DNA of 64,000 nt from Zavarzinella formosa DSM 19928 (GCF_000255705.1 NZ_JH636442.1:39065-103064), one strand, 5' to 3'; positions 1-10,363 are shown, numbered from the stretch's first letter. The notes: generated by a model from the letters alone, not told the origin. Numbers and translations are program-made.

Positions 1-1
1 C

Positions 2-367
2 GAACTTTATGATTTGCGCTGGCAGATCGAACTGTTCTTCAAGGAGTTGAAAAGCACATTGGGCTTCGCCCAATGCCGCCTGCGCCGGTTCGAGGCGACG
101 GAGGGATGGCTGGAGCTGGTCCTGGTGACGTTCCTGTGGCTGGAGTGGCATCGGGCGAGGCAACTGGCCAAGTCCGGCCTGACGACGAAGCAGAAAGAGC
201 GCTGGCGACACCAGCGAACCCACGGCCTCTGCCTGGCGGTCCGCCGCCACAGCGAACAGGCCGACTTGGAATACCTGGCCCGCGCCATGCAAACACCCGG
301 CGGAATCCGGCGTTTGCGACGAAAACTCCGGCAGGCCATCCCGGCCGAGTTTCGCACCGCCGGATAA
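2..367 (+). CDS. IS4-type transposase, C-terminal part (5' end outside window)
   Basis: The frame is open from the window edge to the TAA at 365-367. It begins with YDLRWQIELFFKELK, which fits the Y-(2)-R-(3)-E-(6)-K signature of IS4-family DDE transposases; the E is the last catalytic acid. The remaining ~100 residues are basic and helical (EWHRARQLA, RRLRRKLRQ), as is usual behind the catalytic core. Only the last ~120 codons are visible, so intactness of the element cannot be judged. No terminal inverted repeat could be assigned because the left end is missing. The right end of the element probably lies within a few tens of bases after the stop, directly against the broken WD40 gene. Confidence 0.85.
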   Translation, partial: ELYDLRWQIELFFKELKSTLGFAQCRLRRFEATEGWLELVLVTFLWLEWHRARQLAKSGLTTKQKERWRHQRTHGLCLAVRRHSEQADLEYLARAMQTPGGIRRLRRKLRQAIPAEFRTAG

Positions 368-2607
368 AAAGCGCAACTTCAAAAGATGAAATCCGGGCGT
401 TCGGGGATGTCGAGAGCCGGGTTGATCCGTTTTCCTATGAGCGCTGGGTATACTCGGCGGCCGTCTCGCCGGACGGCGCGATCCTGGCCACCGGAACACA
501 CGCCGGCGGATGGCCGGTCGGAATGGTCACTCTGTGGAACATCGAGAAAGGGACCGCGATTCGGTCTTTCCTCGCCACCCGATCCGGCATCACCTCGCTG
601 GCCTTTTCGGCCGACGGCGCCACTCTCATGATCGGCACGGGACAGCAACAAGCCATGCAGGCGGAGACGGCCAGCGGTCGGGTGCTTCAGCAAGTCGCGT
701 TCGGAGAGGGGGCCGTCCACTCGATTGGCTTGGTGACGGGGGGAAAGTTCGGCGTCGGCCTCGTGGGCGAAACGGTGCGCTATTGGGACATCGCCGCCGG
801 AAAGGTTGGATCGCCGGCCAAGGAATTGCCGGAAGAGGCGACGGCGCTGGCCTGCTCGGCGGACGGAAAAATCATGGCGGTTGCGGACAAAACCGGCGGG
901 GTCCGGCTCTGGGATTTGAGCGGGTGGAAGGAACTCCGGAAACTGGACGGCCACAAGAAGGCCGTCCGGGGATTGAGTTTCTCGGCCGATGCGAAGCATC
1001 TGGCCTCGATGGATGAGGACGGCGTGGCGAAGGTGTGGGAAACCGCCACGGGGAAGGAAACCGGATGGGCGAACGCACCGCCCGTCAAGGGGCCGCGAGT
1101 CGTCGGGGTGTCCGTCGGGGGCCGGTTTGTGGCTTGCGCGGTTCCTTGGGAGGGGCGGGCTCGGGTGTGGGAAGCCGCCACGGGAAAGATGGCCTGGCCA
1201 GCCATCGGTCATTCCGGCGGCATGATGGCGGTGGCGGTTTCGCCCGATGGCTTGGTGTCGAGCGCCGGACAAGACGGTTCGCTTCGCCGCTGGGAAGGCG
1301 CCGGTTCCCCGTTGGTGGTCCCGTTCAATGTCTTCGCCCGTCATGCGGTGGCGTTCTCCCAAGACGGCCAGACGGCGGCTTGGGGCGGGACTGACGGCCG
1401 GGTTCACGTCGTTGACTGGCGCACAGGCAAGGAGACACTGGCATTCCAAGCCCACAAAGACGGCGTCGCGGGAATGACCTTCTCCCCGGACGGGCGACGA
1501 CTGGCCACGTCCTCCGGCGAGAAGACCATCCGGTTTTGGGAGACGGCCACCGGAAAAGAAACCGGCAAGATCGACGAAGCCGGCCCGGCCACCCACCTGC
1601 GGTTCACCGGAGACGGTTCCGAATTGGTCTGGCGACAGCCGAACGGCGGGGCGTTCGTGGCCTCCGTGAAAGAAGGCGCCAAGCCGGCCGACCTTCCCAT
1701 GCCGGCGGGAATCACCGCCTTGGAATCGGCCGCCATCTCCCCGGACGGCCGATGGATCGCGGGCGGCTCTCGCACCGACGGCGTGCTGGTCTGGGGGCAC
1801 GACCGGACGAAGCCGCCCGTTAATTTGACGGGTCCGCGCGGCTATGTGATGTCGCTGGCTTTCTCCCCGGACGGCCGAATCCTCGCGGCCGGCGGTTGGG
1901 GAACGGTCCACCTGTTTGAAACGGCCACTTGGCAACTAATGACCCGGCTCGACGGCGGCAACGGCGACACACTGACGGTCGCCTTCTCGCCAACCGGAAG
2001 GAGCCTGGTGGCCGGCGGGTTGAATGGCTGGGTGGGCGTTTACGATCTCCCCGGAGTCGCGAGGGCTGGCAAGCCAAAGATTCGCGCAATGTCCAACGCG
2101 GAACGGGATGAGCTATGGCAGGCATTGTCGGGCAAGGACAGCGCCGCGGCTTTCCGCAGCCATTGGGCGCTCGCCGAATCGCCGGAGGCCGTCTTTCCCC
2201 TCGTGAAGGAAGCCTTGAAGCCGACCCCCTTGCTGGATGCCAAGAAGGTCGAACGACTGACCGCCAACTTAAACGGCGCCGAGTTCGCCACTCGGGAAGC
2301 GGCTGTCAAGGAACTCGCCGACATGGGGGACGGCGTCCTGCCCGCCCTTCGAAAACTGCTGGCGGCCCCGCCGAGCGCGGAAGCCGAGACGCGAGCGAAA
2401 ACCGTCGTCCAGCGTTTGGCCGAGCGGGAGGCATCCCCCGAAGGCATGGCGTTGGGACGCCGACTGGCCCTGCTTGAACAACTGCGAACTCCGGCCGCCC
2501 GGACTTTGCTGGAAGAACTGGCCGCCGGGGAACCCGCCGCCGGGCCAACCCGATTTGCCAAGGCGGCCCTCGCCCGGCTTGGGGGCAAGCCATCCTCCGG
2601 GCCATGA
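368..2607 (+). pseudogene. WD40-repeat protein lacking its 5' end (IS-truncated)
   Basis: About 745 codons encode a WD40 protein with roughly a dozen blades ending in signatures such as VTLWN, VRYWD, VRLWD, AKVWE, IRFWE, VHLFE and VGVYD, enough for two beta-propellers. Many blades carry the planctomycete-style SPDG turn. A C-terminal helical HEAT-like tail (about positions 2090-2607) is typical of secreted planctomycete WD40 proteins. The reading frame continues upstream through the transposase, but there it is only a shadow. Between 368 and the first in-frame ATG at 523, which falls inside the first blade, there is no ATG, GTG or TTG. The signal peptide and start are therefore missing. The likeliest explanation is insertion of the adjoining IS4-type element; a very unusual start codon cannot be excluded. 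Confidence 0.75.
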
Positions 2608-2710
2608 TGGAATCTTCTCGCACAGCGGGAGTAATTTCCTTGATCGGGGACCGGCTGACAGTTAGGGTCTCCATCACGGGAACTCTCCCCGCTTGTCCCG
2701 GAGGATCATC

Positions 2711-3715
2711 ATGTTCATGCGATTGCCTGTCTTCGTTCTGTTCCCCGCATTATTTGGTCTGGTTGGAAATTCGGCCGCCGAGGAACCGGCCGCTCAGGTC
2801 ATCAAGTATCTCGGTTACACCGAAGCCATTGAACTCAAACTCGGGAAAACCCGGGCGGTTCTGTGCCCGCAAGCCGGGGGACGGCCGCTGGAATTTTCAG
2901 TCGATGGCGTCAACGTGATGTATCTGGACGAAGCCGAAAAGAACTGGCAGCCGGGGAAACCGGGGGGAAGCTCTGCCGGGCGGTTCGATTACGGTCCGGA
3001 GTTGACGGTGACACCGCACCCGAAAACATGGGCTGGCGAATGGTCGGCCGAGATCACCAAAGAACATTCGGCGAAGCTCACTGGCCCCCGCGAAGAAGAC
3101 GCCGGGATACAAGTAGTGCGGGAGTTCCGTCTGATCCCGCATGGCGAATTCACCGGCTTGTCTTGCAAACAAACTTTCCTCAACATCTCGAAAGAAACCA
3201 AGGAGGTATGCCACTGGGGCCGGTCGTTCTCGCCGGGGGGCGGCATCTGCGTGATCTCGCTGGGTGACCGGCCAAGCCGGTTTCCAAGCAAGTATGCGAT
3301 GTACGAGGACAGTGCCATCATCAACGTGAAGCCGAAAGATGATCTCATCCGCGAGCGAGACGGGTTTCTGGAGATTCTGGCCCCGCCCCGGAAGCCGAAG
3401 TTGGGCTTCGACACGCAAGCCGGGTGGCTTGGCTACGTTCTGCCGAATGACACGGTGTTCGTGAAGCGGTTTCCGACCTTCCCCGACCGGGTGTACAACG
3501 AGGCCGCCGGTCTCACGCTCTCCGTGTGGTATCCGACCGGCCCGCGAATCGAACTCGAACCCATCGGCCCGCGCGAACGCCTGAAGCCCGGTGAATCGGC
3601 CTCGTTCACTGAAGATTGGTGGCTGTTGTCGCATCCGTTTCCCAAGAAAGGGCAACTGATCGATTTGAAGGCCCTCGCGGCTCAAGTCTCGAAGCAGACT
3701 GTCGAATCAAAATAA
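2711..3715 (+). CDS. Secreted mutarotase-like (DUF4380-like) protein
   Basis: The product is 334 residues. The ATG at 2711 is chosen because GGAGG lies six bases upstream (2700-2704) and translation then begins with a clean signal peptide (MFMRLPVFVLFPALFGLVG, cleavage after NSAA). The mature part is rich in beta strands and carries a GGRPLEFS start, a WAGEWSAE segment and a C-terminal PGESASFTEDWWL. This pattern resembles DUF4380/galactose-mutarotase-like planctomycete proteins. The domain assignment is by resemblance only, and no catalytic residues can be named. It stands alone, 103 bases after the WD40 remnant and 204 bases before the efflux locus, on the same strand. Confidence 0.55.
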   Translation: MFMRLPVFVLFPALFGLVGNSAAEEPAAQVIKYLGYTEAIELKLGKTRAVLCPQAGGRPLEFSVDGVNVMYLDEAEKNWQPGKPGGSSAGRFDYGPELTVTPHPKTWAGEWSAEITKEHSAKLTGPREEDAGIQVVREFRLIPHGEFTGLSCKQTFLNISKETKEVCHWGRSFSPGGGICVISLGDRPSRFPSKYAMYEDSAIINVKPKDDLIRERDGFLEILAPPRKPKLGFDTQAGWLGYVLPNDTVFVKRFPTFPDRVYNEAAGLTLSVWYPTGPRIELEPIGPRERLKPGESASFTEDWWLLSHPFPKKGQLIDLKALAAQVSKQTVESK

Positions 3716-3919
3716 AACTGGGCGAGATGCCGAATATGGCGAGAGTTTGCCGGGTGGTTTTTCGCCCGGCCGTGCGGAAACAATCACCGCGCCGACGAGA
3801 ATCCGCCCGAGTCAGCTTTCCCAATCCTCTCTTTCCATCCAATCGCTGAAAACTGTTCATTCAATCGAATCCGCGATCCGATAACGTCCTTCATGAATCG
3901 GCCCGGCGGGGATTGAACG

Positions 3920-5470
3920 ATGGAATCGTCACGGCATTTTTCCAAGTGGGCGGCCGCGATCTTGGTCGGCGGCATTCCGTTTTCATTCGCCGGGGCGCAA
4001 CCGGGACCGACCGCCAAAATAGAATTACCAGCCCCGGCAAAAACAACTCCGCCCGCCCCGCCGCCGGGAACCCTTCTCAAAGAAGGGGAATTGCCCATCG
4101 ATCTCGCCACCGCCTTGCAACTGGCGGGGAGCGAAAACCCGGAACTCATGCTGGCCCGTGAACGGCTGACCGAGGCGGGCGCCATTCAACAACTGGCGGC
4201 CGCCCAAATCCTGCCGAACATCAACCTTGGCACGAATTACGACCTTCATCGCGGGGCGCTTCAACAATCCAACGGGAATATTCTGAAGGTCAACCGAGAT
4301 GCCATGTATGTCGGCTTGGGAGCCAGCGCCATCGGCGGTGGCACCGTCAACATTCCGGGGATCAATTACAACCTGAACGTGGGAACCGCTTGGTACGGTT
4401 ATCTCCAAACACAGCAAGTCGTGGCCCGCGTGGCCGCCGCGACCAAAACCGCCGAGAACAATGTCTTGCTGCGTGTCTGCCTGGCCTACACCGAACTGCT
4501 CCGCGCGGAAGCCCGCCGGGCTGTCGCCACGCAAAACCGGTCGGAAGCTGACGAACTCACCAAACTGACGGCAGCTTACGCCAAAACCGGCCAAGGCCGC
4601 AAAGCCGACGCCGACCGGGCGGCGGTCGAACTGCGGAAGCGGGATGCCGAACTGACGCAAGCGGAAGCCGACATCCTGACCGCCTCGGCCCGGTTAGCCC
4701 AATTGTTGAACCTCGGGCCAACCACGCGACTGAAACCGATTGATGGCTGGGTGGTCCCTGCGCCGATCGTGCCGGACCCGGTTCCGCTGGCCGAACTCAT
4801 CGCCATCGCCCTGATGCAACGGCCGGAACTGGCCGAACGCCGGGCTGAAATTCAAGAGGCGTTGTATGCCCTCTCGTCGGCCAAAATTCTTCCGTTTTCT
4901 CCGAACGTGATCCTTGGATTTAGTTCGGGAACCTTCGGTGGCGGCAGCAATCTCGTTAGCTCGCCCACGGGAGTCGTCGCCGCCAACGGCAGCAGCCAGA
5001 CCGGCCCTCGTTTTGGCAATTTCGACGGCCGGACTGATTTCGATGCCGTGATGTATTGGACGCTGCAAAACCTCGGTGTTGGCAATTTGGCCCTGATCCG
5101 AGCCGCCGACAGCCGGGCGAAACAAGCGAACTGGCGGGAACGGGAAACCTTCAACCGCGTGCGAACGGATGTGGCCGAGTCCCACGCGCGGGTGAATGCC
5201 CGGTTCCTCCAGATTGACATTGCCGCGAAGGCGTTTGAAGCCAGCCAGGAAGCTTATACCCAAGACCTCGCCCGCATCAAAGGGCGCGAGGGACTGCCCA
5301 TTGAGGTGATTGACAGCCTGCGGTTGCTCTCACGTTCGCGGTATGAATATCTGGACGCGGTGATCGACTATAACCGCTACCAATTCCAGCTTTATGTGGC
5401 CCTTGGCCAACCCCCGGCCGCCGCCCTTGCCCGCCCGGTTCCCGCCGGCATCATCACGGAGAAAAAATGA
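3920..5470 (+). CDS. TolC-family outer-membrane efflux protein
   Basis: The product is 516 residues: an N-terminal export signal (ILVGGIPFSFAGAQ), a proline-rich stretch, then the two TolC repeats. The first repeat begins DLATALQLAGSENPELMLARERL, the standard OEP entry helix. Long amphipathic helices of the periplasmic barrel (for example RAAVELRKRDAELTQAEADILTASARLAQLL) follow, with a second repeat from about residue 290. TolC-type trimers form the outer-membrane exit duct for RND and ABC exporters. Its stop overlaps the start of the next gene by four bases (ATGA), so the two are translationally coupled. The RND pump and adaptor are encoded convergently immediately downstream. A glycine/serine-rich loop near residues 335-370 is shared with the paralogue. 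Confidence 0.9.
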   Translation: MESSRHFSKWAAAILVGGIPFSFAGAQPGPTAKIELPAPAKTTPPAPPPGTLLKEGELPIDLATALQLAGSENPELMLARERLTEAGAIQQLAAAQILPNINLGTNYDLHRGALQQSNGNILKVNRDAMYVGLGASAIGGGTVNIPGINYNLNVGTAWYGYLQTQQVVARVAAATKTAENNVLLRVCLAYTELLRAEARRAVATQNRSEADELTKLTAAYAKTGQGRKADADRAAVELRKRDAELTQAEADILTASARLAQLLNLGPTTRLKPIDGWVVPAPIVPDPVPLAELIAIALMQRPELAERRAEIQEALYALSSAKILPFSPNVILGFSSGTFGGGSNLVSSPTGVVAANGSSQTGPRFGNFDGRTDFDAVMYWTLQNLGVGNLALIRAADSRAKQANWRERETFNRVRTDVAESHARVNARFLQIDIAAKAFEASQEAYTQDLARIKGREGLPIEVIDSLRLLSRSRYEYLDAVIDYNRYQFQLYVALGQPPAAALARPVPAGIITEKK

Positions 5471-6969
5471 ATCCGTGGAAGAAACTTGCCCTGCCGGGGC
5501 TTGTCTGCTCGGCCCTGATGCCGGCCGGTTGTGGAACCGTCGCCCCGTGGCGGGAAGCCAAGGATGAGGAGGCGTCGAAAACCGCGATGCGGGCTATCGA
5601 CGAGGGATTGCCCGCCATCGTCCAAGCCTCGGCAACGACTGACGTTTCCGAAAAACCGGACGCCTTGTTTGCCAGCGACACCATCCTTGATCTGGGCGGC
5701 GCGTTGGAACTTGCGGGAGTGGATAGTCCGACAATCAATCTCGCCCGCGAAGCGGTGCGGGAGGCCATCGCCCGCCAAGAAATGGCCGAGGCCATGTGGC
5801 TTCCGTCCTTGCTGGGAGGCGCCAACGTTCGCGTCCACCGGGGGAATTTGCAGCAAGGCACCGGCGGCATCACGAACGTGGACACTCAGGGACTCTTCTT
5901 CGGGTCCGGTGCATGGGCGGTTGGCAGCGGCACGGTGACCATCCCCGGTGTTCGCCTCTTCTATCCGTTGGCCGACACGATCTTGGAACCCCGCGCCGCC
6001 CGCGAACAAGTCATGTCCCGCGGGGCCGACTCTGTGGGTGTGCGCAACGCGACGATGCTGGAAGTGACAACCGCCTATCTGGAGTTGGTCGCGGCGAATG
6101 CCTCGCTAAACGCCCTGCGTCTGAGCGAGGCGGAATTTGCCGAATTGAGTCGGTTGACGGAAGACCAAGCGAAGGTTGGTCAGGGCCGGTCGGGGGACGC
6201 CAACCGGGCGAAGGCGAATTTGGAAATGCTTCGCCGACAGATCAAGGAAGCCGAGGGAGAGCAACTGGCCGCAACTGCCCGGCTGGCGGGATTGTTGAGC
6301 CTTGATCCTTCGGGGCGGCTGAGCGTCCCCACGACCACGCCCGCCGCCGTCCGGTTGTTTGCCGAAGAAACGGATCTTGATTCGTTGATGGGACAGTCAT
6401 TGCTCGCTCGCCCGGAAATCGCCGCCCGCTCGGCGGACGTGGCCGAGGCAAACACCCGCTGGCGGCAAGAATCGTTGCGGCCGTGGCTGCCGACGATCTC
6501 CCTCGGTTTCAGCGCCGGCGGTTTCGGCGGAGGTAGCACTCGCACGACCTCGTCGTTCGGCAGTTTCGATTCCCGGACGGATTTGGATGTGTATGCCGTC
6601 TGGACTCTTCGCAACGCCGGGGCCGGCAACCGGGCCTTGCAACAGCAAACGATGGCCCGGATCGGCCAGACCACCGCAAACCTTGAGGGCGTCCGGCAAC
6701 AAGTCAAACGAGAAGTTTCTGAGGCTTATGCTCAACTGACAGCTGCGGCTTCCCGCATGGCGACCGCCAAAACACAACTGGCGACGGCCGAGGACGGATA
6801 CGCCGCCGAGAAGGCCCGGACCAAGCAACCCGAATGGCGGCCGTTGGAAGCCATCGACAGCGCCCGGCAATTGCAGGAATCACGGCTGGAGATGATCCGG
6901 GCGATCACCGACCACAACCTGGCCCAATTCCGCCTGCTGGTGGCCGTCGGCCGGCCTCCGGTTCCCTGA
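5467..6969 (+). CDS. TolC-family outer-membrane lipoprotein
   Basis: The product is 500 residues and a paralogue of the preceding gene. GGAG lies just before the ATG at 5467. The N-terminus is a lipoprotein signal with lipobox PAGC (Cys about residue 22), as in OprM/CusC-type factors. An OEP repeat starts LDLGGALELAGVDSPTINLAREAV, and the same signature blocks GTVTIPGV, GGFGGGST and SFDSRTDLD are seen in both paralogues. Two tandem outer-membrane factors beside one pump is unusual; the pair could serve the divergent pump below and another exporter, or form a mixed duct. The last 30 codons overlap the 3' end of the convergent RND gene. Confidence 0.9.
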   Translation: MNPWKKLALPGLVCSALMPAGCGTVAPWREAKDEEASKTAMRAIDEGLPAIVQASATTDVSEKPDALFASDTILDLGGALELAGVDSPTINLAREAVREAIARQEMAEAMWLPSLLGGANVRVHRGNLQQGTGGITNVDTQGLFFGSGAWAVGSGTVTIPGVRLFYPLADTILEPRAAREQVMSRGADSVGVRNATMLEVTTAYLELVAANASLNALRLSEAEFAELSRLTEDQAKVGQGRSGDANRAKANLEMLRRQIKEAEGEQLAATARLAGLLSLDPSGRLSVPTTTPAAVRLFAEETDLDSLMGQSLLARPEIAARSADVAEANTRWRQESLRPWLPTISLGFSAGGFGGGSTRTTSSFGSFDSRTDLDVYAVWTLRNAGAGNRALQQQTMARIGQTTANLEGVRQQVKREVSEAYAQLTAAASRMATAKTQLATAEDGYAAEKARTKQPEWRPLEAIDSARQLQESRLEMIRAITDHNLAQFRLLVAVGRPPVP

Positions 6970-9900
6970 TGACGCTTTTTCTTCCGCGTCATCCTCTTCC
7001 AACTTGTCCGAAACCAAGAGCGAATAGACACACGGAACCACAAACAGCGTCGTCACCAACCCGGCCATCAACCCGCCGAGAACGGCCCGACCGAGCGGCA
7101 CGTTGGCTTCGCTTCCCTTCGCCAATCCGAGAGACATCGGAATCAATGCAAAGAAAGTGGCCAGTGCGGTCATCACCACCGGCCGCACCCGGATGGAGGC
7201 CGCCCGCCGGATCGCTTCTTTGGCGGTCAGCTTTTCTGTCTTCTGGAGATTGGTGGCAAAATCGGTCAGCAACACGGTGTTGGAAACGACAATCCCGATC
7301 ATGAAAATCACCCCGAGAAGCGATTGGATGTTCAAGGCGGTACCGGTGAAATACAACACCAACACCACACCGATGATCCCGATGGGAACCGCCGACAACA
7401 CAACCAGCGGCGTGATATACGATTTGAACAAGGCGACCAGCAAGAAGTAAATCAACAACACGGCGGCGGCCATTCCCATTGCCTGATAGCGGAACGTGGT
7501 TTGCATCTTCTGGTATTCGCCGCTCAGAGTGATTCTCGATCCCTCCATAAGTTTGGTGAGCTTGGCATCCGTGACGGTCGGATCAAACGGCGTCCATGAT
7601 CCGTCCGCCCGTTCTTTGCCCGCCCTGGCGACCACCTTTCGCACATCCTCGGCAACATGCCCCAAATCCCGGCCATGCACCCCCATCGTCAAGTCGATGG
7701 TCGGTTGCAAATTCGTGTGGGCCACCTCGGAGGGAGCGGTTGTCCGGCGAAGGGTGGCGACCGTCCGCAAGGCGACGGGCTTCTTCTGTGTCGGGCTGGT
7801 GAGCGGAATGTCCAACAGCGTGTCGAGATCGGCGATGTCTTTTTCCGGGTAAGTCACGCCGACGTAATACTGGTTGTGGCTGACGGGATCGATCCAGAAG
7901 TTCTTTTTGTTGAACTGTACGCTGGAATTGAAGGCGGCCACCACGTTCCGCATCACCTCCATCTGATTCAGTCCAACGGCGGCCGCCTTGGCCCGGTCCA
8001 CTTCAATCACATAAAGCGGGTAATCGAGCCGTTGGATGATCCGGGCGTCCACGACGCCGTTGATCTGCCGCACTTCGGCCAAAATGTTCTCGGCGACGGC
8101 CCTCGCCTTCCCCAGATTCTTGGCGATGATCTTCACATTCAACGGTGTGGATTTTCCTTCGTTCATGGCCGAGCGGATCATCCCCCCCGAATCGAAGGCA
8201 AACTCCATGTTCATCCGGGAGAAGGCGTCCACGCCGACGGGAAGTTCGCCGGCATTTGTTTTGCGTTCATAAACCTCGGCCAACAATCCCTCAAAATCCG
8301 GGTCGGACTCGAACCCCTGTCGAAGCATGGCAACATATTGCTGGGCCGACCGGCTCCGGCCGGGGGTAAGCTGTATCTTCACCACGGCATCCATCGGGCC
8401 GCTGTTCGGGGTAAACGCGGCCGACCAGTCAGCCGTCAGCCCGAGCTCGCAGATGACCAATTCCAGATCAGCGCCGAGCTTTTTCTTGATGTAAAGTTCC
8501 ACCGCTTCGATGTAACCTTCCGTCACCTCGATTCGCGTGCCGGAGGGAAGGCGGACCGTCATCTCGAACGCCCCGGCATCGACCTCCGGGAAGAACTCCC
8601 GGCGAAGGTGCGGGCCGATCAGCACGATGACCAAAGCCAGCAAGCCGAAGGCCGAGGCAATGACGACAAACCGAAACTTCATGGCTGCTCCAAGCATTCG
8701 GACATATTGCCGGATGCCCGCGTCAATCAACGCCTCCCATTTCTCAAACGCCCGCCCCAAAAAGCCCTTTGGCGGCAAGTTTTCGTGAAGATTGCGATGC
8801 TGATAATCCAACCCATGAACTTCGATCTCCTTAGGGCCGTGCCCGCCAAGCCACGCGGCGGCGCGGGCCGGAACGAATGTTCGCGAGAGCATATAAGCGA
8901 TAATCATCGAAAACGTCACGGCCAGAAACATCGGTTTGAAGAGAAACCCGCCGAGGCCGGGAATGAGTGTCAGCGGGGCCAGCACAAGCAGCGTGCAAAG
9001 GCTGGCGGCCAGTTCGGGCATGGCCACCTCGCTGGGGCCGACAAACGCCGCCTCCTTTGAGGTCGCTCCCAACCCGAGATGCCGGTGGACGTTCTCCAGG
9101 CAAATGATGGCGCTGTCCACCAGCGGCCCGATGGCAAGGGCGAGCCCGGCAAGTGTCATCACGTTAATGGACTGTCCGACCGCATAGAGACAGGCCACGG
9201 CCCCCAACACGGCAACCGGAATGGTCATCACGGCGATGACCGTCATCTTCCATTCGCCGAGGAAGATTAAAATCACCATTGAACACAGGATGGCCCCGAG
9301 AACACCCTCTTCCGCGAGGCTTTCAATGGCGCTTTTGACATACACCGATTGATCCATCACCAGTTTCAAATCAACGTCCGGCGTCGTCAGACGGTCCTTC
9401 ATGTCCGGCAGGTTGTCCCGGAGGTTGCCGACGACGCCGAGAGTGCTTGATCCCTGCTGCCGATAGACGGGGATATACACCTGTCGGCGGCCGTCCACGC
9501 GGACAATATTGGTCTGGATGAGGCTGGAATCTTTCGGCGTGGCGACATCTTTCAGAAACACCACGCCGCTCAAATCAGCCCGGATCGGGATATCGCCCAT
9601 CCGGGCGATTAGCTCATACATCGAATTGGAATCCAAGGCGTAATCGGTGCCGCCCACCTTGGCATCCCCGGCCGGGAGGAAGATGTTGTAACGGTCCAGG
9701 GCATCCATCACGTCGGTCGGGGAAAGCCCCCGTGCCTGCAATTTGTCCCGGTCCAGCATCGCCAGCACCGTTCGTAATTTGCCGCCGTAAACCACCGGGG
9801 CGTTGGCCCCCGGCGACGACATAATCATGCTGCGAACCTGATAACGGCCGGTGTCATAGAGCGTCGATTCTCCCTGCGTTTTGCTGTTAAGGGCGACGAG

Positions 9901-10323
9901 AGCCACCGGCGTTGAAGAGGTCGGATCATACGGCAGAATCACCGGCGGGAGCGTGCCGGGGGGGAGCGTCGGAATCGCCGCTGTGGAGAGAGAGTTTACT
10001 TGCGTGAGGGCCGAACTCGGGTCGATGTCGTCCGCGTAATAGTTGCGAACAATGCTCGCCCCGATGATCGACCGGGATTCCTGCCGTTGCGTGCCGGCCG
10101 CCTGACCGGTCCAGCGTTCCATCCGGGAGCTAATGTCGGCCTCCACGTTGGTCGCTGACATGCCGCCATAAAAGGTAAGCACTTGCACGGCCGGGCTTTT
10201 GTAAACCGGCAGAATGTCCGCTGGAATCGCCAGCAGGGCGGCAATCCCCATCAGGGCGATGGTTAACACCAATACGGTGATGGCTCGGGGATTGCCGAGT
10301 GAAAAGCGGATCAGCCCGTTCAT
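6880..10323 (-). CDS. RND efflux transporter permease
   Basis: The product is 1147 residues with the RND layout: one membrane helix at the N-terminus (ITVLVLTIALMGIAALLAI), a first porter region, a block of membrane helices, a second porter region and a closing helix block (FKSYITPLVVLSAVPIGIIGVVL). The TM4 region reads AIGPLVDSAIICLEN, with one conserved Asp where AcrB has two; this resembles heavy-metal or divergent RND types rather than HAE1 drug pumps. The adaptor gene ends 40 bases upstream, making an operon. Beyond the normal RND end (VPCVYSLLVSDK) the protein has a ~35-residue hydrophilic tail encoded opposite the 3' end of the TolC-like lipoprotein gene. The substrate cannot be predicted. 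Confidence 0.92.
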   Translation of the reverse strand: MNGLIRFSLGNPRAITVLVLTIALMGIAALLAIPADILPVYKSPAVQVLTFYGGMSATNVEADISSRMERWTGQAAGTQRQESRSIIGASIVRNYYADDIDPSSALTQVNSLSTAAIPTLPPGTLPPVILPYDPTSSTPVALVALNSKTQGESTLYDTGRYQVRSMIMSSPGANAPVVYGGKLRTVLAMLDRDKLQARGLSPTDVMDALDRYNIFLPAGDAKVGGTDYALDSNSMYELIARMGDIPIRADLSGVVFLKDVATPKDSSLIQTNIVRVDGRRQVYIPVYRQQGSSTLGVVGNLRDNLPDMKDRLTTPDVDLKLVMDQSVYVKSAIESLAEEGVLGAILCSMVILIFLGEWKMTVIAVMTIPVAVLGAVACLYAVGQSINVMTLAGLALAIGPLVDSAIICLENVHRHLGLGATSKEAAFVGPSEVAMPELAASLCTLLVLAPLTLIPGLGGFLFKPMFLAVTFSMIIAYMLSRTFVPARAAAWLGGHGPKEIEVHGLDYQHRNLHENLPPKGFLGRAFEKWEALIDAGIRQYVRMLGAAMKFRFVVIASAFGLLALVIVLIGPHLRREFFPEVDAGAFEMTVRLPSGTRIEVTEGYIEAVELYIKKKLGADLELVICELGLTADWSAAFTPNSGPMDAVVKIQLTPGRSRSAQQYVAMLRQGFESDPDFEGLLAEVYERKTNAGELPVGVDAFSRMNMEFAFDSGGMIRSAMNEGKSTPLNVKIIAKNLGKARAVAENILAEVRQINGVVDARIIQRLDYPLYVIEVDRAKAAAVGLNQMEVMRNVVAAFNSSVQFNKKNFWIDPVSHNQYYVGVTYPEKDIADLDTLLDIPLTSPTQKKPVALRTVATLRRTTAPSEVAHTNLQPTIDLTMGVHGRDLGHVAEDVRKVVARAGKERADGSWTPFDPTVTDAKLTKLMEGSRITLSGEYQKMQTTFRYQAMGMAAAVLLIYFLLVALFKSYITPLVVLSAVPIGIIGVVLVLYFTGTALNIQSLLGVIFMIGIVVSNTVLLTDFATNLQKTEKLTAKEAIRRAASIRVRPVVMTALATFFALIPMSLGLAKGSEANVPLGRAVLGGLMAGLVTTLFVVPCVYSLLVSDKLEEDDAEEKASSGNRRPADGHQQAELGQVVVGDRPDHLQP

Positions 10324-10363
10324 GGGAAATGCCTTCTGGCGGGAATGTGGGGTGGTGGGAGAA

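Noticed and set aside
73-367. N-terminal extension of the WD40 frame through the transposase
   Set aside because: This stretch is the shadow of the transposase and has no WD40 or signal-peptide character.
379-1935. Long open frame on the minus strand opposite the WD40 gene
   Set aside because: High-GC shadow: composition is arginine/proline rich and no domain is visible, while the plus frame carries WD40 blades.
3738-3750. GG/GC pair resembling a sigma-54 promoter upstream of the TolC-like genes
   Set aside because: Spacing between GG and GC is 9, not 10.
7657-9060. 467-residue open frame on the plus strand inside the RND gene
   Set aside because: Antisense shadow; the minus frame has clear RND helices and motifs.
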